DNA of 64,000 nucleotides from CAYQNU01 sp964419055 (GCA_964419055.1 CAYQNU010000006.1:62001-126000), one strand, 5' to 3'. Numbered from the stretch's first letter, positions 17,415 through 26,820 are shown. The notes: generated by a model from the letters alone, not told the origin. Translations and numbers: made by a program.

Positions 17415-18506
17415 ATGAAAAGTTTGTTTTCAGTTCTTACACTGACTATTATGGGCCTTTCCTGTTATGCACAGGTTAATTCGCCTCAGAGTAACAGTGA
17501 AAAAAATAGCTCTGTAGCTCCTCTGGAAGACGCTTCTGTACAACCCGCGGCTCAAATGACGCTCAAAAACTTTATTTCAACACGCAATAATTATGTAAAT
17601 AAAAATGACAAGACCATCAGTAGAGATAGCCAGCAAAAATTAGATGCTATAGTTGAGTCATTGGAAGAAGAAAATGTCAATAGCTACGAATACAATTATG
17701 CAAAATATTTAAACGAAAATAGAAGTATCAGTGCATTTAAATACCTTCAAAAAGCGTCAGAAATTTATCCAAATAATGAACTGTTAAATAAAGATTTCAT
17801 ACACCACTACGAATTAACAAATGATATCGCCAAAAGAAATGCCTATTGCAAAAAGTTATATGAAACAAACACTCTTGAAGAGGGGTTGATTGAATATAAT
17901 TATAATGTGTTGATGTCAGTACCCAAAAACGGAATATTGTTTACATATGGCAGTGATGATACGTATCCTTTATTCGTACTTCAAGCCATTAAAAAAGTGA
18001 GGACAGATGTTCTTGTATTGAGTATTGATATGCTTTCGGAAGAAACCTATCGAAAAAATAAATCAACTTTTTATGGATTGAAAATACAGTGGGTTGATAA
18101 TGTGGTTTCAACTGCCGAATGGATTATAAAAAATAATACGTCCAAAACAATTTGCTTGGGTCATACCGTAAGTCCAAAATTATTGCAAACTTTTAAATCA
18201 AACTTATACCTTACTGGCTTGACTTATCAATATGCAACAAACCCTATCGAAAACATCCCTGTTTTGGTAAAAAATTATGAAACATTTAAGTTAGATCAAC
18301 TTAAAAAAACAGCCAACTACTCTAATCTTGCCAAACTTAACGGAAATTATATTTTACCGTTAATTACCTTAATGGAAAATTATAAAAATACGGGAAAGAC
18401 AGATGAAGCAACACAATTAAGGACATTAATTTTAAAAGTAGCTAAACAGCAGGGAACCGAGTTTGAAAATAAAATTAGTGCTTATTTAACTTCCATCAAT
18501 TTGTGA
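17415..18506 (+). CDS. Exported protein with a segment like the soluble tail of DUF2723 proteins
   Basis: The chosen ATG gives 363 aa with a signal peptide (KSLFSVLTLTIMGLSCYAQ); the longer TTG frame would bury it. The N-terminal half is helical and TPR-like (YNYAKYLNENRSISAFKYLQKASEIYP). The middle has NGILFTYGSDDTYPLFVLQ followed by KKVRTDVLVL, resembling the 'GDNDTyPLWY..e.RtDV' signature of the soluble region of Bacteroidota DUF2723 membrane proteins. Here it stands alone without the membrane part. It is followed after 16 bp by the ECF sigma gene, so it may be part of that regulatory unit. Function unknown. Confidence 0.5.
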   Translation: MKSLFSVLTLTIMGLSCYAQVNSPQSNSEKNSSVAPLEDASVQPAAQMTLKNFISTRNNYVNKNDKTISRDSQQKLDAIVESLEEENVNSYEYNYAKYLNENRSISAFKYLQKASEIYPNNELLNKDFIHHYELTNDIAKRNAYCKKLYETNTLEEGLIEYNYNVLMSVPKNGILFTYGSDDTYPLFVLQAIKKVRTDVLVLSIDMLSEETYRKNKSTFYGLKIQWVDNVVSTAEWIIKNNTSKTICLGHTVSPKLLQTFKSNLYLTGLTYQYATNPIENIPVLVKNYETFKLDQLKKTANYSNLAKLNGNYILPLITLMENYKNTGKTDEATQLRTLILKVAKQQGTEFENKISAYLTSINL

Positions 18507-18522
18507 AAGTAGATTTAAGTGA

Positions 18523-19143
18523 ATGAAAATTATAGAAAATAAACATAAATCTCTAACTGACGAACTTTTGATGGTTGAAGTAATCAAGGGTAATAGCTTA
18601 GCTTATGCCGAAATTTACGATAGGTATTGCAAAGCTATGGTCAATTATTTCTATAAAATGCTCTGGCAAGATAGAGATAAAGCAGAAGATTTTATGCAAG
18701 AATTATTTACTAAAATATATCATAAACCCGAATTGTTTAACCCCGAAAAGTCTTTTAAAACTTGGATTTATACCATTGCAAATAATATGTGTAAAAATGA
18801 ATATAGAAAACAAGAAATTCGCAAAGGGACATCAAATAATCTCAATGAGAATATTTTGGTAGCTTCTAGCGATCCCTCTCCTGACCAAAGACACGATTCT
18901 TCAATTTTTAATCAAAAATTAAAAGAAGAATTAGACCAAATGAGTGAAAGTCATCGCACAACATTTATTTTAAGATTCAAGCACGATTTGAGTTTAAAAG
19001 AAATAGCGGAAATTACCAATACCAATGAAGGAACTATTAAGTCCCGAATTTTTTATGCGCTAAAAAAATTGAGCGAAAACCTTAAAGAATTCAGACCAGT
19101 TGGTGCTTCCCTTTTATTTTTAATATTTAATAAGCTTTTTTAA
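18523..19143 (+). CDS. ECF-type RNA polymerase sigma-70 factor
   Basis: The 206-aa protein has sigma region 2 (AYAEIYDRYCKAMVNYFYKMLWQDRDKAEDF split over residues 30-60, then KSFKTWIYTIANNMCKNEYR) and region 4 (HRTTFILRFKHDLSLKEIA...NEGTIKSRIFYALKKL). The last 18 residues are unusually hydrophobic (ASLLFLIFNKLF), which is odd for a sigma factor and may allow membrane contact. It lies 16 bp after the exported protein gene and 18 bp before a membrane protein, which I infer to be its anti-sigma factor. Confidence 0.92.
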   Translation: MKIIENKHKSLTDELLMVEVIKGNSLAYAEIYDRYCKAMVNYFYKMLWQDRDKAEDFMQELFTKIYHKPELFNPEKSFKTWIYTIANNMCKNEYRKQEIRKGTSNNLNENILVASSDPSPDQRHDSSIFNQKLKEELDQMSESHRTTFILRFKHDLSLKEIAEITNTNEGTIKSRIFYALKKLSENLKEFRPVGASLLFLIFNKLF

Positions 19144-19161
19144 TTTTAAACGTTTTAACTT

Positions 19162-20085
19162 ATGGACAATACTATAGAAAATATCGATTTAGTTATTCTG
19201 AATAAAGAATATCACGAATTGACCAAAGATGAAAAAGTTGCGGTAGGAGAGTTTATTGCTGATGAACAAGAATACAACGATTTTAAATTGATGCTAACAG
19301 CGGTTAAAGCACAACTAATAGATGAAAAAGAAATCATTCCTAATCCAGAAATTAAATCTAAATTAATTGCCGATTTTGAAAAACATATTCCAACGGCTCA
19401 TTTAAATTCTTCAAAAATGGGCCTGGTTTATTTCTTCCCAAAGGAAAAAGGCTTTTTTAATAAACCTGGAGTTCAAATTTTAATGGCTGCAGCAGGAATT
19501 GCTTTGTTAATAGGATTTACATTCACACTTAGTTTTGATAATTCACAAAAGACATTGGCCCAATTGGATGAACAAAAAACCGAAGAACCTTCAACTAAAA
19601 CAATCGATCAAGCCTCACCTCAAGAAGAGGTTAATAAGGCAGTTGCTGAACAAAACTCGAACAAAGTATTGGATGAAAATGAACTTCAACCAGCTAGTGT
19701 GAGCAGTGATAATGAAAAAATGAAAGAAATTCATCCGGGAGAAACAGTTGCTTCAGGCAGTTCAAGAATGGATGATTATTTTGAAAGTGAAAAAAGTATT
19801 GGGTTATCGGAATCGTTAAGTTCAACTTCAAATTCGGATGGGATTGTTGAAGAAAAGAAAGCCGAATCGGCTAATGATTTTACATTTTCCAAAACTAATG
19901 GTCTCACCACCACCACTTCTGCTAGTGCACCTGTTACTGATGTTGTTAGAAATGCTTCCGTTACAAGCACAGCGAATGAAAGACCGGGTAATTTAGCAAA
20001 GGATAAAGCCAACGTAACGCCTAAAAAAACTAAATCATTAGCTGAAAACGCTGAATTGATTTCTTATTTTTATACAGCAATGTAA
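19162..20085 (+). CDS. Single-pass membrane protein, putative anti-sigma factor
   Basis: The 307-aa protein has a soluble N-terminus of about 95 residues (NIDLVILNKEYHELTKDEK..), one membrane helix (about 108-128, GVQILMAAAGIALLIGFTF) and a Ser/Thr/Glu-rich, low-complexity periplasmic tail. The N-terminus lacks the zinc-binding HxxxCxxC motif of classic ZAS anti-sigma factors, as is common in this phylum. Its position 18 bp after the ECF sigma gene is the main evidence for the role. Confidence 0.6.
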   Translation: MDNTIENIDLVILNKEYHELTKDEKVAVGEFIADEQEYNDFKLMLTAVKAQLIDEKEIIPNPEIKSKLIADFEKHIPTAHLNSSKMGLVYFFPKEKGFFNKPGVQILMAAAGIALLIGFTFTLSFDNSQKTLAQLDEQKTEEPSTKTIDQASPQEEVNKAVAEQNSNKVLDENELQPASVSSDNEKMKEIHPGETVASGSSRMDDYFESEKSIGLSESLSSTSNSDGIVEEKKAESANDFTFSKTNGLTTTTSASAPVTDVVRNASVTSTANERPGNLAKDKANVTPKKTKSLAENAELISYFYTAM

Positions 20086-20125
20086 TACTTTATTTTGAAA
20101 GAGGGTGGATGTTAATTTCCCCAAA

Positions 20126-21187
20126 TTAATATTGTCTATAAAAGGTATCTTCTGCAGGTGCTTTACCAAAACGTTTTGATAGTGTAAATTGATTCGCAGT
20201 GCCAGAAATGTGGTATTTTGTGAGAGCATAACTGAAGTTAATATTTTTTATTTTCATTCCCACACCAAAAGAAAATCCCGTCATTCCAGATTTAATTTCC
20301 ATTTTTAACTGTTGACGTTGGTGGTGATTATAGGCAAAACGAATATGAAAATTTTCGGTAAGTAATAATTCACCCGCAAAAATAAGGTGACTCATTAATT
20401 TTTTTCCAAACCAAGGTGGTTTATTTTCAATTGTTTCACCTGTTAATGGATCTCTAGAATATCTATTGGCCTCATCATAATAAATCAAATTCCATTTTTG
20501 AATGTTTTCATAGGCCAAAGAAAAACGAAAAGGAGCATGTGCCAGTTTTTTACTTACTTGAGCTACCATATCAAAAGGAAGGCTTTCTCTGTTTTGAGTA
20601 GTGTAACTTTTTAATTGTATGCCAATGTTTCGTATTAAGAATCCAAAACCAAATTGAGATGCTTTTTTATAATAATTAGCTCCAAAATCAAATGCAAATC
20701 CATAAGATTGATAAGCTTCATAAAAACTACCCAATAATTTTAACTGTCCACCTACTGACCATAACGAATCCATAGGTCTTCCGTATCCGATCTTTAAAGC
20801 TAAGTCACTTGCATTAAATGTATTTCCGTCTCTTTCTCCGTCAACATTGGCGTATTCAAATTTGCCATAGTTTGCATAAAGCATACTAGCGTTAAATGTC
20901 CCAATATTTGAAAAATGTTTTGTGTAGGAGGTAAAACCATATTTTGAGTTGGCAAAATAATCCGAAAAATTAAGATTTACCAAGCCGTGCATACTTCGAT
21001 TCAGTAAAGCTGGATTTTCTTGACCTAACGTAGCATCATTATCGCGAACGGTTAGGAGGTAACCTCCTAAGGCTTCAACACGGGCAGATTGAGTAAAATT
21101 TAGAAATTGAAATGTATGATTGCCCCCAATTTGGGCATTTATTGAACTCCAAATTAGGATAGAAATAATAGCAAATAATACTTTCAT
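20126..21187 (-). CDS. porQ: Type IX secretion system protein PorQ
   Basis: The 353-aa outer-membrane beta-barrel protein has a signal peptide (KVLFAIISILIWSSINAQ) and the PorQ/PorV-like start GGNHTFQFLNFTQSARVEALGGYLLTV split by the cleavage site, then NDATLGQENPALLN. The rest is alternating beta strands rich in aromatic residues. PorQ works with PorU and PorZ in the T9SS attachment complex. Two T9SS cargo proteins are encoded in this window (5619-6827 and 48577-50946). It is convergent with the sigma operon. Confidence 0.88.
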   Translation of the reverse strand: MKVLFAIISILIWSSINAQIGGNHTFQFLNFTQSARVEALGGYLLTVRDNDATLGQENPALLNRSMHGLVNLNFSDYFANSKYGFTSYTKHFSNIGTFNASMLYANYGKFEYANVDGERDGNTFNASDLALKIGYGRPMDSLWSVGGQLKLLGSFYEAYQSYGFAFDFGANYYKKASQFGFGFLIRNIGIQLKSYTTQNRESLPFDMVAQVSKKLAHAPFRFSLAYENIQKWNLIYYDEANRYSRDPLTGETIENKPPWFGKKLMSHLIFAGELLLTENFHIRFAYNHHQRQQLKMEIKSGMTGFSFGVGMKIKNINFSYALTKYHISGTANQFTLSKRFGKAPAEDTFYRQY

Positions 21188-21323
21188 AATTTCGTAACGA
21201 AGGAAGACTTTAAATATTGTATAGGTAAAATTATCAATAAATTTTTACTAGAAGACCGATTTATAGAATCTAAAAATGATTGAACATTAACACAATTATC
21301 GGATACTTCTAAAATTCAATTGA

Positions 21324-22388
21324 TTAATCCTTAATTCTAGCAAATTTTAAGGCTTTAAGCATTATATCTGGAAGTGGTTTGTGTGCAGGACGTTTGGCAA
21401 CGTTTAAATTGATACCTAATTTTTCAATAATGGGAACTTTATACACTTCTATAAGTTCTATCCAAGTACCATCCTTGTCTTCAATATAGGTGCAGTGTAC
21501 TTTTGTACTATCGCCCATGCTCAAAACATTTTTAGTGTCGCAAGTAAAGCCAAAACCCTTCGATTCAAGCACTTTGCCGAGCTCATTCATTCCTCTAACG
21601 TCAAATCCGAGATGTACAAATCCTACGTCTGCCCAAATTCTATTTTGAAAAATTTTTATTCTTTGACGCTCTGATTGTTCCTCTACTAGTTCAATGTAGG
21701 AAGTTCCAGCAAGTTTTGAAAATCCTCCTCCAGATGGTTTTGATTGACAAAGGAGAACTCTTCTAAATTTAGTTGTTCCGCCTTTTATCGTTTTCCAATC
21801 TTCAAAAGTACTCGTGACGTCATAAACAATTTTATCATAACCCAAAATAGAACTGTATAATTCCATTGATTTTTCAATATTAGTTACCCCAATACTGCAT
21901 CCTGCGGTTCCTCCAGTTTTATAATTTGATTTCGTAAACCAAGGACCATTGTCGGGTATGATTTGAAACAAATTTCCGTCTAAATCATATACATAAAAAG
22001 TTTCCCAACCATTAGGCATTTTTGTAAGTTCACTTGCTAAATGAGCCCCTTCTTTCTTGAAAAAATCAAAAGCACCTTTAACATTGTCAGATTTTACAAA
22101 TCCAATATAAATTCCCAAGTCTCCGAGTTGTAAATCAAAAGTTGAAGGAGAAGCTGTAAATGAAGTAGGACAAACAACTTCCATAGCGCATCCTCCTTTG
22201 AGGTTAAGTACCATAGCAGCACGCTTAGTAATGGTCTTATTGTTGGTGTAGATATCCATTAAAGGAGCCGGAGCTTCAGCATTAAAGAAAGGAATGTCCA
22301 TCCCGAAAAATTTTCGATACCATTTCCAAGCATCTGCATGTTTTGAAACTCCAACGCCTAAATGTTGAATACCATGAATTGTGTACAT
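21324..22388 (-). CDS. Two-domain VOC (glyoxalase/dioxygenase) family protein
   Basis: The 354-aa protein has two vicinal-oxygen-chelate modules. One runs from IHGIQHLGVGVSKHADAWKWY to about 125 with FYVYDLDGNLFQII; the second starts at CSIGVTNIEKSMELYSSILGY and ends TYIEDKDGTWIELIEVY. His and Glu metal ligands typical of VOC enzymes are present in both halves (for example GIQHLG, FVHLGFDV, WIELIE). It is not long enough and lacks the C-terminal signature for 4-hydroxyphenylpyruvate dioxygenase. Substrate unknown. It follows efp on the same strand after a palindromic repeat. Confidence 0.75.
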   Translation of the reverse strand: MYTIHGIQHLGVGVSKHADAWKWYRKFFGMDIPFFNAEAPAPLMDIYTNNKTITKRAAMVLNLKGGCAMEVVCPTSFTASPSTFDLQLGDLGIYIGFVKSDNVKGAFDFFKKEGAHLASELTKMPNGWETFYVYDLDGNLFQIIPDNGPWFTKSNYKTGGTAGCSIGVTNIEKSMELYSSILGYDKIVYDVTSTFEDWKTIKGGTTKFRRVLLCQSKPSGGGFSKLAGTSYIELVEEQSERQRIKIFQNRIWADVGFVHLGFDVRGMNELGKVLESKGFGFTCDTKNVLSMGDSTKVHCTYIEDKDGTWIELIEVYKVPIIEKLGINLNVAKRPAHKPLPDIMLKALKFARIKD

Positions 22389-22490
22389 ATCAGTAATTTT
22401 GATGGATTAACTAATTTCTTAATTTATATAAAGTAAATTTTCTTCCTTAAAGATGTGACTGTTAACTTTATATAACTTATGTAACTGAAA

Positions 22491-22556
22491 AGTAGGTTGC
22501 TTCGGTGACTGATTCCGATAGCTATCGGAAGGTCGAAGTCAGCCTGTCGAAGTGAC
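22491..22556. repeat. Bacteroidota-type intergenic palindromic repeat (copy 2)
   Basis: TTCCGATAGCTATCGGAA at 22513-22530 is an 18-bp perfect palindrome, flanked by two copies of GTCGAAGT (22532-22539 and 22546-22553) and a TTCGGTGACT element on the other side. It lies directly after the efp stop codon. The CGATAGCTATCG core also occurs at 10535-10546. I know similar CTTCGAC-containing elements as dispersed repeats in Flavobacteriia. Confidence 0.75.
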
Positions 22557-23120
22557 TTATTTTAGACGCTCAGCATACATTCCTTTCTCGATGTCAACAC
22601 GAATCTTATCTCCAATTTCAATAAATAAAGGAACACGAATTTCAGCCCCTGTATCTATCGTTGCGTGTTTCATAGAGTTAGTAGCGGTATCACCTTTTAT
22701 TCCTGGCTCTGTGTAGGTAACTACCGTGTCAAGAAACTGAGGTAATTCAACCACCACTGGAGCTTCTTCTTCAGCATGAAAAAGAATGGTAACATTAAAT
22801 CCTTCTTTTAAGAACAAAGGTTTATCGATCATTGTGCTTGGAATGTAAACTTGTTCAAAAGTTTCATTATTCATAAACACAAATTGATCTCCTTCTTGAT
22901 ACAAATATTGGTGAGGGCGATTTTCGATTCTTATAATATCAATTTTATGGCCTGCTGAAAATGTATTCTCTACCACTCGTCCTGTTTCTATGTTTCTCAA
23001 TTTTGTGCGCACAAAAGCAGGTCCCTTGCCTGGTTTTACGTGTTGAAATTCAACAACTTGTACTAATTTTCCGTTGTGGTTCAAACACAATCCGTTTCTG
23101 ATTTCTGCTGTAGTTGCCAT
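22557..23120 (-). CDS. efp: Elongation factor P
   Basis: EF-P relieves ribosome stalling at polyproline. The 187-aa protein has the three-domain tRNA-mimic layout: KOW-like N-domain (ATTAEIRNGLCLNHNGKLVQVVEFQHVKPGKGPAF split by the loop), OB domain 2 and OB domain 3 ending RVDIEKGMYAERLK. The modified-loop position KPGKGPAF carries Lys, the residue modified in many bacteria. It is monocistronic or read with the VOC gene beyond the repeat. Confidence 0.97.
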   Translation of the reverse strand: MATTAEIRNGLCLNHNGKLVQVVEFQHVKPGKGPAFVRTKLRNIETGRVVENTFSAGHKIDIIRIENRPHQYLYQEGDQFVFMNNETFEQVYIPSTMIDKPLFLKEGFNVTILFHAEEEAPVVVELPQFLDTVVTYTEPGIKGDTATNSMKHATIDTGAEIRVPLFIEIGDKIRVDIEKGMYAERLK

Positions 23121-23420
23121 CGTTTTGAAGTATAATAAGAATTAATTAAATCGTAAATAAGACTGCAAATATAAAAACAATTAACAAATCTAAAACAAGT
23201 TGAGGACCTAAAGGATTGAAAAATACGCGCTTTTTTTGTTTTTTTATGCCGGAAAGTAAGAGTGCATAACAGATTGATAGGCTGTTTAATATAATATTGA
23301 CAACATAAAACAAGATATTAAAAGTGATTTGATGAGAAAAAATGATTAAAAAATAGTAAAGTTGGGATTTTAATTAAGTAATTTGTAGTAATAATTTGTT
23401 TTACCCCTAATTAACAAGCT
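23121..23420. other. Intergenic region between divergent efp and dacB
   Basis: This 300-bp AT-rich region must hold the efp promoter (minus) and the dacB promoter (plus). No clean TTG-N19-TAnnTTTG pair stands out, and I see no hairpin or reading frame. Confidence 0.4.
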
Positions 23421-24914
23421 ATGAAAATTATTGTTTTTTTGTTTTCATTTATTTTATGTTTTTCTAATCGTGGTGTTTTTGCTCAGTTGCTAGAAGTGAA
23501 AATACCTAATACCATTGATAAAACCATGTCGGCATTTAGAGCAGATGAGCAAGTACTTAATGCATCCATCAGTTTTTATGTTTACGATATTGATAATAAA
23601 ATAATGGTTTCTGAATATCAACCAAAAGCAAGTTTGTCATCAGCTTCTACCATGAAATTGGTTACAACGGCCTCTGCTCTTGAAATATTGGGATCGTATC
23701 ATAAATTTGAAACTAAAATCCAATATGATGGCAGGTTCGATTCAATAACAGGTGTTTTGCATGGGAATATTTACATAAAAGGCGGGGGTGATCCTACCTT
23801 GGGAAGTCGATATTACACGAACGATACGGTAGATATCATGAAAAATTGGGTGCAAGCTATTCAAGCTATAGGCATTAAGGAGGTTAGGGGGAGAGTAATA
23901 GGTGATGCTACCTTTTTTTCTGATGAATTTGTTCCGTCTAATTGGAGTTGGGGTGATTTGGGAGCTGATTATGGAGCTGGTGTTTCAGGACTCTCTATTT
24001 ATGATAACATTCAAAAAGTGTGGTTTAATGGTGGTTTAAATTTTGACGATACAACAGAGATTACGTGCTATGAACCTTACACGCCCGACTTAACTTTTGA
24101 TAACAGAGTAAGAACGGGTCAGGTAACTGGGGATGAGGTATATATGTATGGTGCGCCTTACGATTCATATCGAATTATTAAAGGTAGAGTTCCAAAAATG
24201 GCAAAGGACCTTAAGGTTACAGTAAGTATGCATGAGCCTGATTATGTGGCTTCTTATGAATTTCAACATAAATTGATCCAAGCGGGAATAGTGTTTAAAG
24301 AAAGACCCACAACGTTAAGAAGGTTAAAAAGGGAAGGAATTTCTGTTCCATCAGTTAGGGTTGATGTTTTCAGTGTTTATTCTCCTGCTGTAAGTAGTAT
24401 TGTTTATTGGACTAATTTAATTAGTAACAATCTTTTTGCAGAACATCTTTTGAAACACATCGGATTAACCAAATCTAAAGATGCTAGTGTATATTCCTCA
24501 ACCGCAGCAATTGATAAATTTTGGCGTTCTAAAGGAGTTGATATGTCTGGGTTTTATATGAATGATGGCAGTGGATTATCTCGTGCTAATGCATTTTCAG
24601 CAAAACACATTGTCGAAATGTTGGTTTATATGCGAACTAAAAGTAAGTATTGGGGTTCTTTTGAATCTTCATTACCATCAGCGGGAAAAACGGGCACGTT
24701 AAAAAATATTGGAAAAGGTACAAAACTGGTGGGTAATTTAAAAGCAAAAACAGGAACGATGACAAGGGTTAAAAGTTTTGCTGGATATGTAAAAAGTGCT
24801 TCTGGAAAAAAATTAGCTTTTGCATTTACAGTTAATAATTTCAATTGTACCACCGAAGAAATGGGAAAGAAAATGGAGAAAGTGCTTATTTCCCTTGGTG
24901 AGTACAATCAATAA
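23421..24914 (+). CDS. dacB: D-alanyl-D-alanine carboxypeptidase/endopeptidase, PBP4 type
   Basis: The 497-aa periplasmic class C penicillin-binding protein has a signal peptide (KIIVFLFSFILCFSNRGVFAQ). The active-site serine motif is SASTMK (S76-K79), the SxN motif is in NLISNNLFAEH, and the KTG box is in LKAKTGTMTRVKSFAGYV; a second GKTGTL lies just before. The long insert between SxxK and SxN is typical of PBP4. It trims or cleaves D-Ala-containing cross-links in peptidoglycan. Confidence 0.94.
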   Translation: MKIIVFLFSFILCFSNRGVFAQLLEVKIPNTIDKTMSAFRADEQVLNASISFYVYDIDNKIMVSEYQPKASLSSASTMKLVTTASALEILGSYHKFETKIQYDGRFDSITGVLHGNIYIKGGGDPTLGSRYYTNDTVDIMKNWVQAIQAIGIKEVRGRVIGDATFFSDEFVPSNWSWGDLGADYGAGVSGLSIYDNIQKVWFNGGLNFDDTTEITCYEPYTPDLTFDNRVRTGQVTGDEVYMYGAPYDSYRIIKGRVPKMAKDLKVTVSMHEPDYVASYEFQHKLIQAGIVFKERPTTLRRLKREGISVPSVRVDVFSVYSPAVSSIVYWTNLISNNLFAEHLLKHIGLTKSKDASVYSSTAAIDKFWRSKGVDMSGFYMNDGSGLSRANAFSAKHIVEMLVYMRTKSKYWGSFESSLPSAGKTGTLKNIGKGTKLVGNLKAKTGTMTRVKSFAGYVKSASGKKLAFAFTVNNFNCTTEEMGKKMEKVLISLGEYNQ

Positions 24915-25043
24915 TTGAGTATATGAATCCACAATGGTTTGAATCGGGTAGCTTCATTTCACAATTGGATGTTAATGTAATTAAAATTCCTTTAATTCGA
25001 TAATCTTTTCAGTGTGTATTTTTGAGGAATTATTATTTTAAAG

Positions 25044-25469
25044 TTGAAACAATCAAAATTTCATATTTCAAAATTAGAAGATTTAAATTCTGTTGCTGAA
25101 TTAATTATTTCGCTCATTCCAACTAATAAAATCTTTTTAATGCATGGTCAAATGGGAGCGGGAAAAACAACGCTAGTCAATGTTATTTGCTCACTTTTGA
25201 ATACGGTTGAACAACCTTCAAGCCCAACTTTCGGTATCGTAAACACCTATAATACCTTAAAAAATGGAGAGGTTTATCATTTCGATTTTTATAGAATAAA
25301 AGGAGAACAAGAAGCGGTAGAAAGCGGATTAGATGAACTTATTTACAGTGGTAAAATTTGTTTTATAGAATGGAGTGAAAAAATTGCGAAACTTTTGCCA
25401 AATAATTTCGTAAGTGTGCATATTGAAATGGTAAATGAAAAAGAGCGAATAATTACTGTGGAATATTGA
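25044..25469 (+). CDS. tsaE: tRNA threonylcarbamoyladenosine biosynthesis ATPase TsaE
   Basis: The 141-aa P-loop ATPase has Walker A HGQMGAGKTTLV (about 33-44), the PTFGIVNTY segment, VYHFDFYRI and FIEWSEKI near the end, all family hallmarks. TsaE works with TsaB/TsaD in t6A modification of ANN-decoding tRNAs. No ATG precedes the conserved region, so TTG at 25044 is taken as the start. It lies 42 bp before ald, an adjacency I recall from other Bacteroidota. Confidence 0.93.
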   Translation: MKQSKFHISKLEDLNSVAELIISLIPTNKIFLMHGQMGAGKTTLVNVICSLLNTVEQPSSPTFGIVNTYNTLKNGEVYHFDFYRIKGEQEAVESGLDELIYSGKICFIEWSEKIAKLLPNNFVSVHIEMVNEKERIITVEY

Positions 25470-25511
25470 AATTTATCTAAAAATGTTTAACTTGAAACCA
25501 ACACCAACACT

Positions 25512-26732
25512 ATGAGTTCATCTGGAGATGCATTAAAATCTTTGGCGCGAGAAGCGGCACTTTTACCTAAAGAAGAAATGCTCGAGATTGGGCGTAAAAA
25601 ATCAAGTTTATATATTGGTATCCCAAGGGAAACAGAGTTTCAAGAGCATCGAGTAGCATTGGTTCCAGAAGCAGTTAGTTTGTTAATTGCAAATGGACAT
25701 CGAGTTATTGTTGAATCGAATGCTGGCTTAGATGCCTTTTTTACAGATAGAGATTACAGTGAAGCAGGAGCAGAAATAGCTTATTCTCCTGATAAAGTTT
25801 ATGAGGCCGATATTATTTTAAAAGTTACCCCACCGTCTTCACGTGAAATAGAATTGTTGAAACACAAACAAACGTTGTTTTCGGCACTTCAGTTAACGGT
25901 TCAACCTGAAAATACTTTGCGTGAATTGATTAAAAAGAAAGTTACCGCCATCGCTTGGGATTATGTTCAAGACGAATATGGTGGCTACCCCATTGTTCGA
26001 TCCATGGGCGAAATTGCTGGTCATGCTTCCATTTTAATTGCTGCCGAGTTAATGAGTAACGTTAATAAAGGGAAGGGATTGTTAATGGGTGGTATTGCAG
26101 GAATTACACCTGCGGAAGTGGTGATTATTGGTGCAGGTACAGTGGGACAATTTGCTGCTCGAAATGCTATAGCAATGGGCGCATCAGTAAAGGTTTTTGA
26201 TAATTCTGTAGCAAAATTAAGAAGATTACAAAATGAGTTAGGACAACGGATTTTTACATCAGTAATTCAACCAAAAGTTTTGGCAAAAAATTTAAGAAGA
26301 GCTGATGTTGCCATTGGTGCTTTAAGAGCTCCACACGGACGCACACCTTGCGTAGTTACCAAAGAAATGGTTGAAAACATGAAGGATGGTTCGGTAATCG
26401 TAGATGTAAGTATAGATCAAGGTGGTTGTTTCGAAACTTCTCGTGTTACCACGCACGAACATCCTACTTTTATAACTGAGGGAGTAACTCATTATTGTGT
26501 ACCGAACGTGGCATCACGCTATTCGCGCACAGCATCCTATGCCTTAAGCAACATTTTTGCACCTATGGTTTTGGAAATTGCTGATGGTGGCGGGTGCGAA
26601 AAATTAATCCGAACCCATTTAGGTTTCCGACATGGAGTTTACATTTATAACGGCACGCTGACATCTTCTTATTTAGGCGAAACTTATCGATTACCTTATA
26701 AAGATTTAGATTTATTGATAACGGCATTTTAG
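25512..26732 (+). CDS. ald: Alanine dehydrogenase
   Basis: The protein oxidises L-alanine to pyruvate and ammonia with NAD. It has the YIGIPRETEFQEHRVALVPE N-terminal substrate motif, the KVTPP segment, GGIAGITPAEVVIIGAGTVG (NAD-binding Rossmann) and HYCVPNVASRYSRTASYALSN. At 406 aa it is about 35 residues longer than the usual 370, because of an N-terminal helical extension (DALKSLAREAALLPKEEM) typical of the Bacteroidota form. It is the second gene after tsaE. Confidence 0.92.
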   Translation: MSSSGDALKSLAREAALLPKEEMLEIGRKKSSLYIGIPRETEFQEHRVALVPEAVSLLIANGHRVIVESNAGLDAFFTDRDYSEAGAEIAYSPDKVYEADIILKVTPPSSREIELLKHKQTLFSALQLTVQPENTLRELIKKKVTAIAWDYVQDEYGGYPIVRSMGEIAGHASILIAAELMSNVNKGKGLLMGGIAGITPAEVVIIGAGTVGQFAARNAIAMGASVKVFDNSVAKLRRLQNELGQRIFTSVIQPKVLAKNLRRADVAIGALRAPHGRTPCVVTKEMVENMKDGSVIVDVSIDQGGCFETSRVTTHEHPTFITEGVTHYCVPNVASRYSRTASYALSNIFAPMVLEIADGGGCEKLIRTHLGFRHGVYIYNGTLTSSYLGETYRLPYKDLDLLITAF

Positions 26733-26812
26733 GAGTTAGTCAAACCCTCTCTATCTTTTGTCCTTAATAGTAGGTTTTTAAATAATTCACTTCAGTTTTT
26801 AAAAAAATAAAT

Positions 26813-26820
26813 TAACTTTG
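26813..26820 (+). promoter_or_regulatory. Probable -7 element of the nucleotide-sugar operon
   Basis: TAACTTTG followed by CCCCCTC is a good match to the Bacteroidota -7 box with its C-rich follow-on. It lies about 100 bases before the chosen ATG at 26922, leaving a leader with an A/T-rich sequence and no obvious riboswitch. Confidence 0.6.

Noticed and set aside
19860..20085. Ser/Thr-rich reverse-strand frame opposite the anti-sigma tail
   Set aside because: It is a shadow of a low-complexity coding sequence.
21324..22388. 4-hydroxyphenylpyruvate dioxygenase
   Set aside because: The two VOC halves are present, but the C-terminal HPPD signature is not seen, so only the superfamily call is kept.
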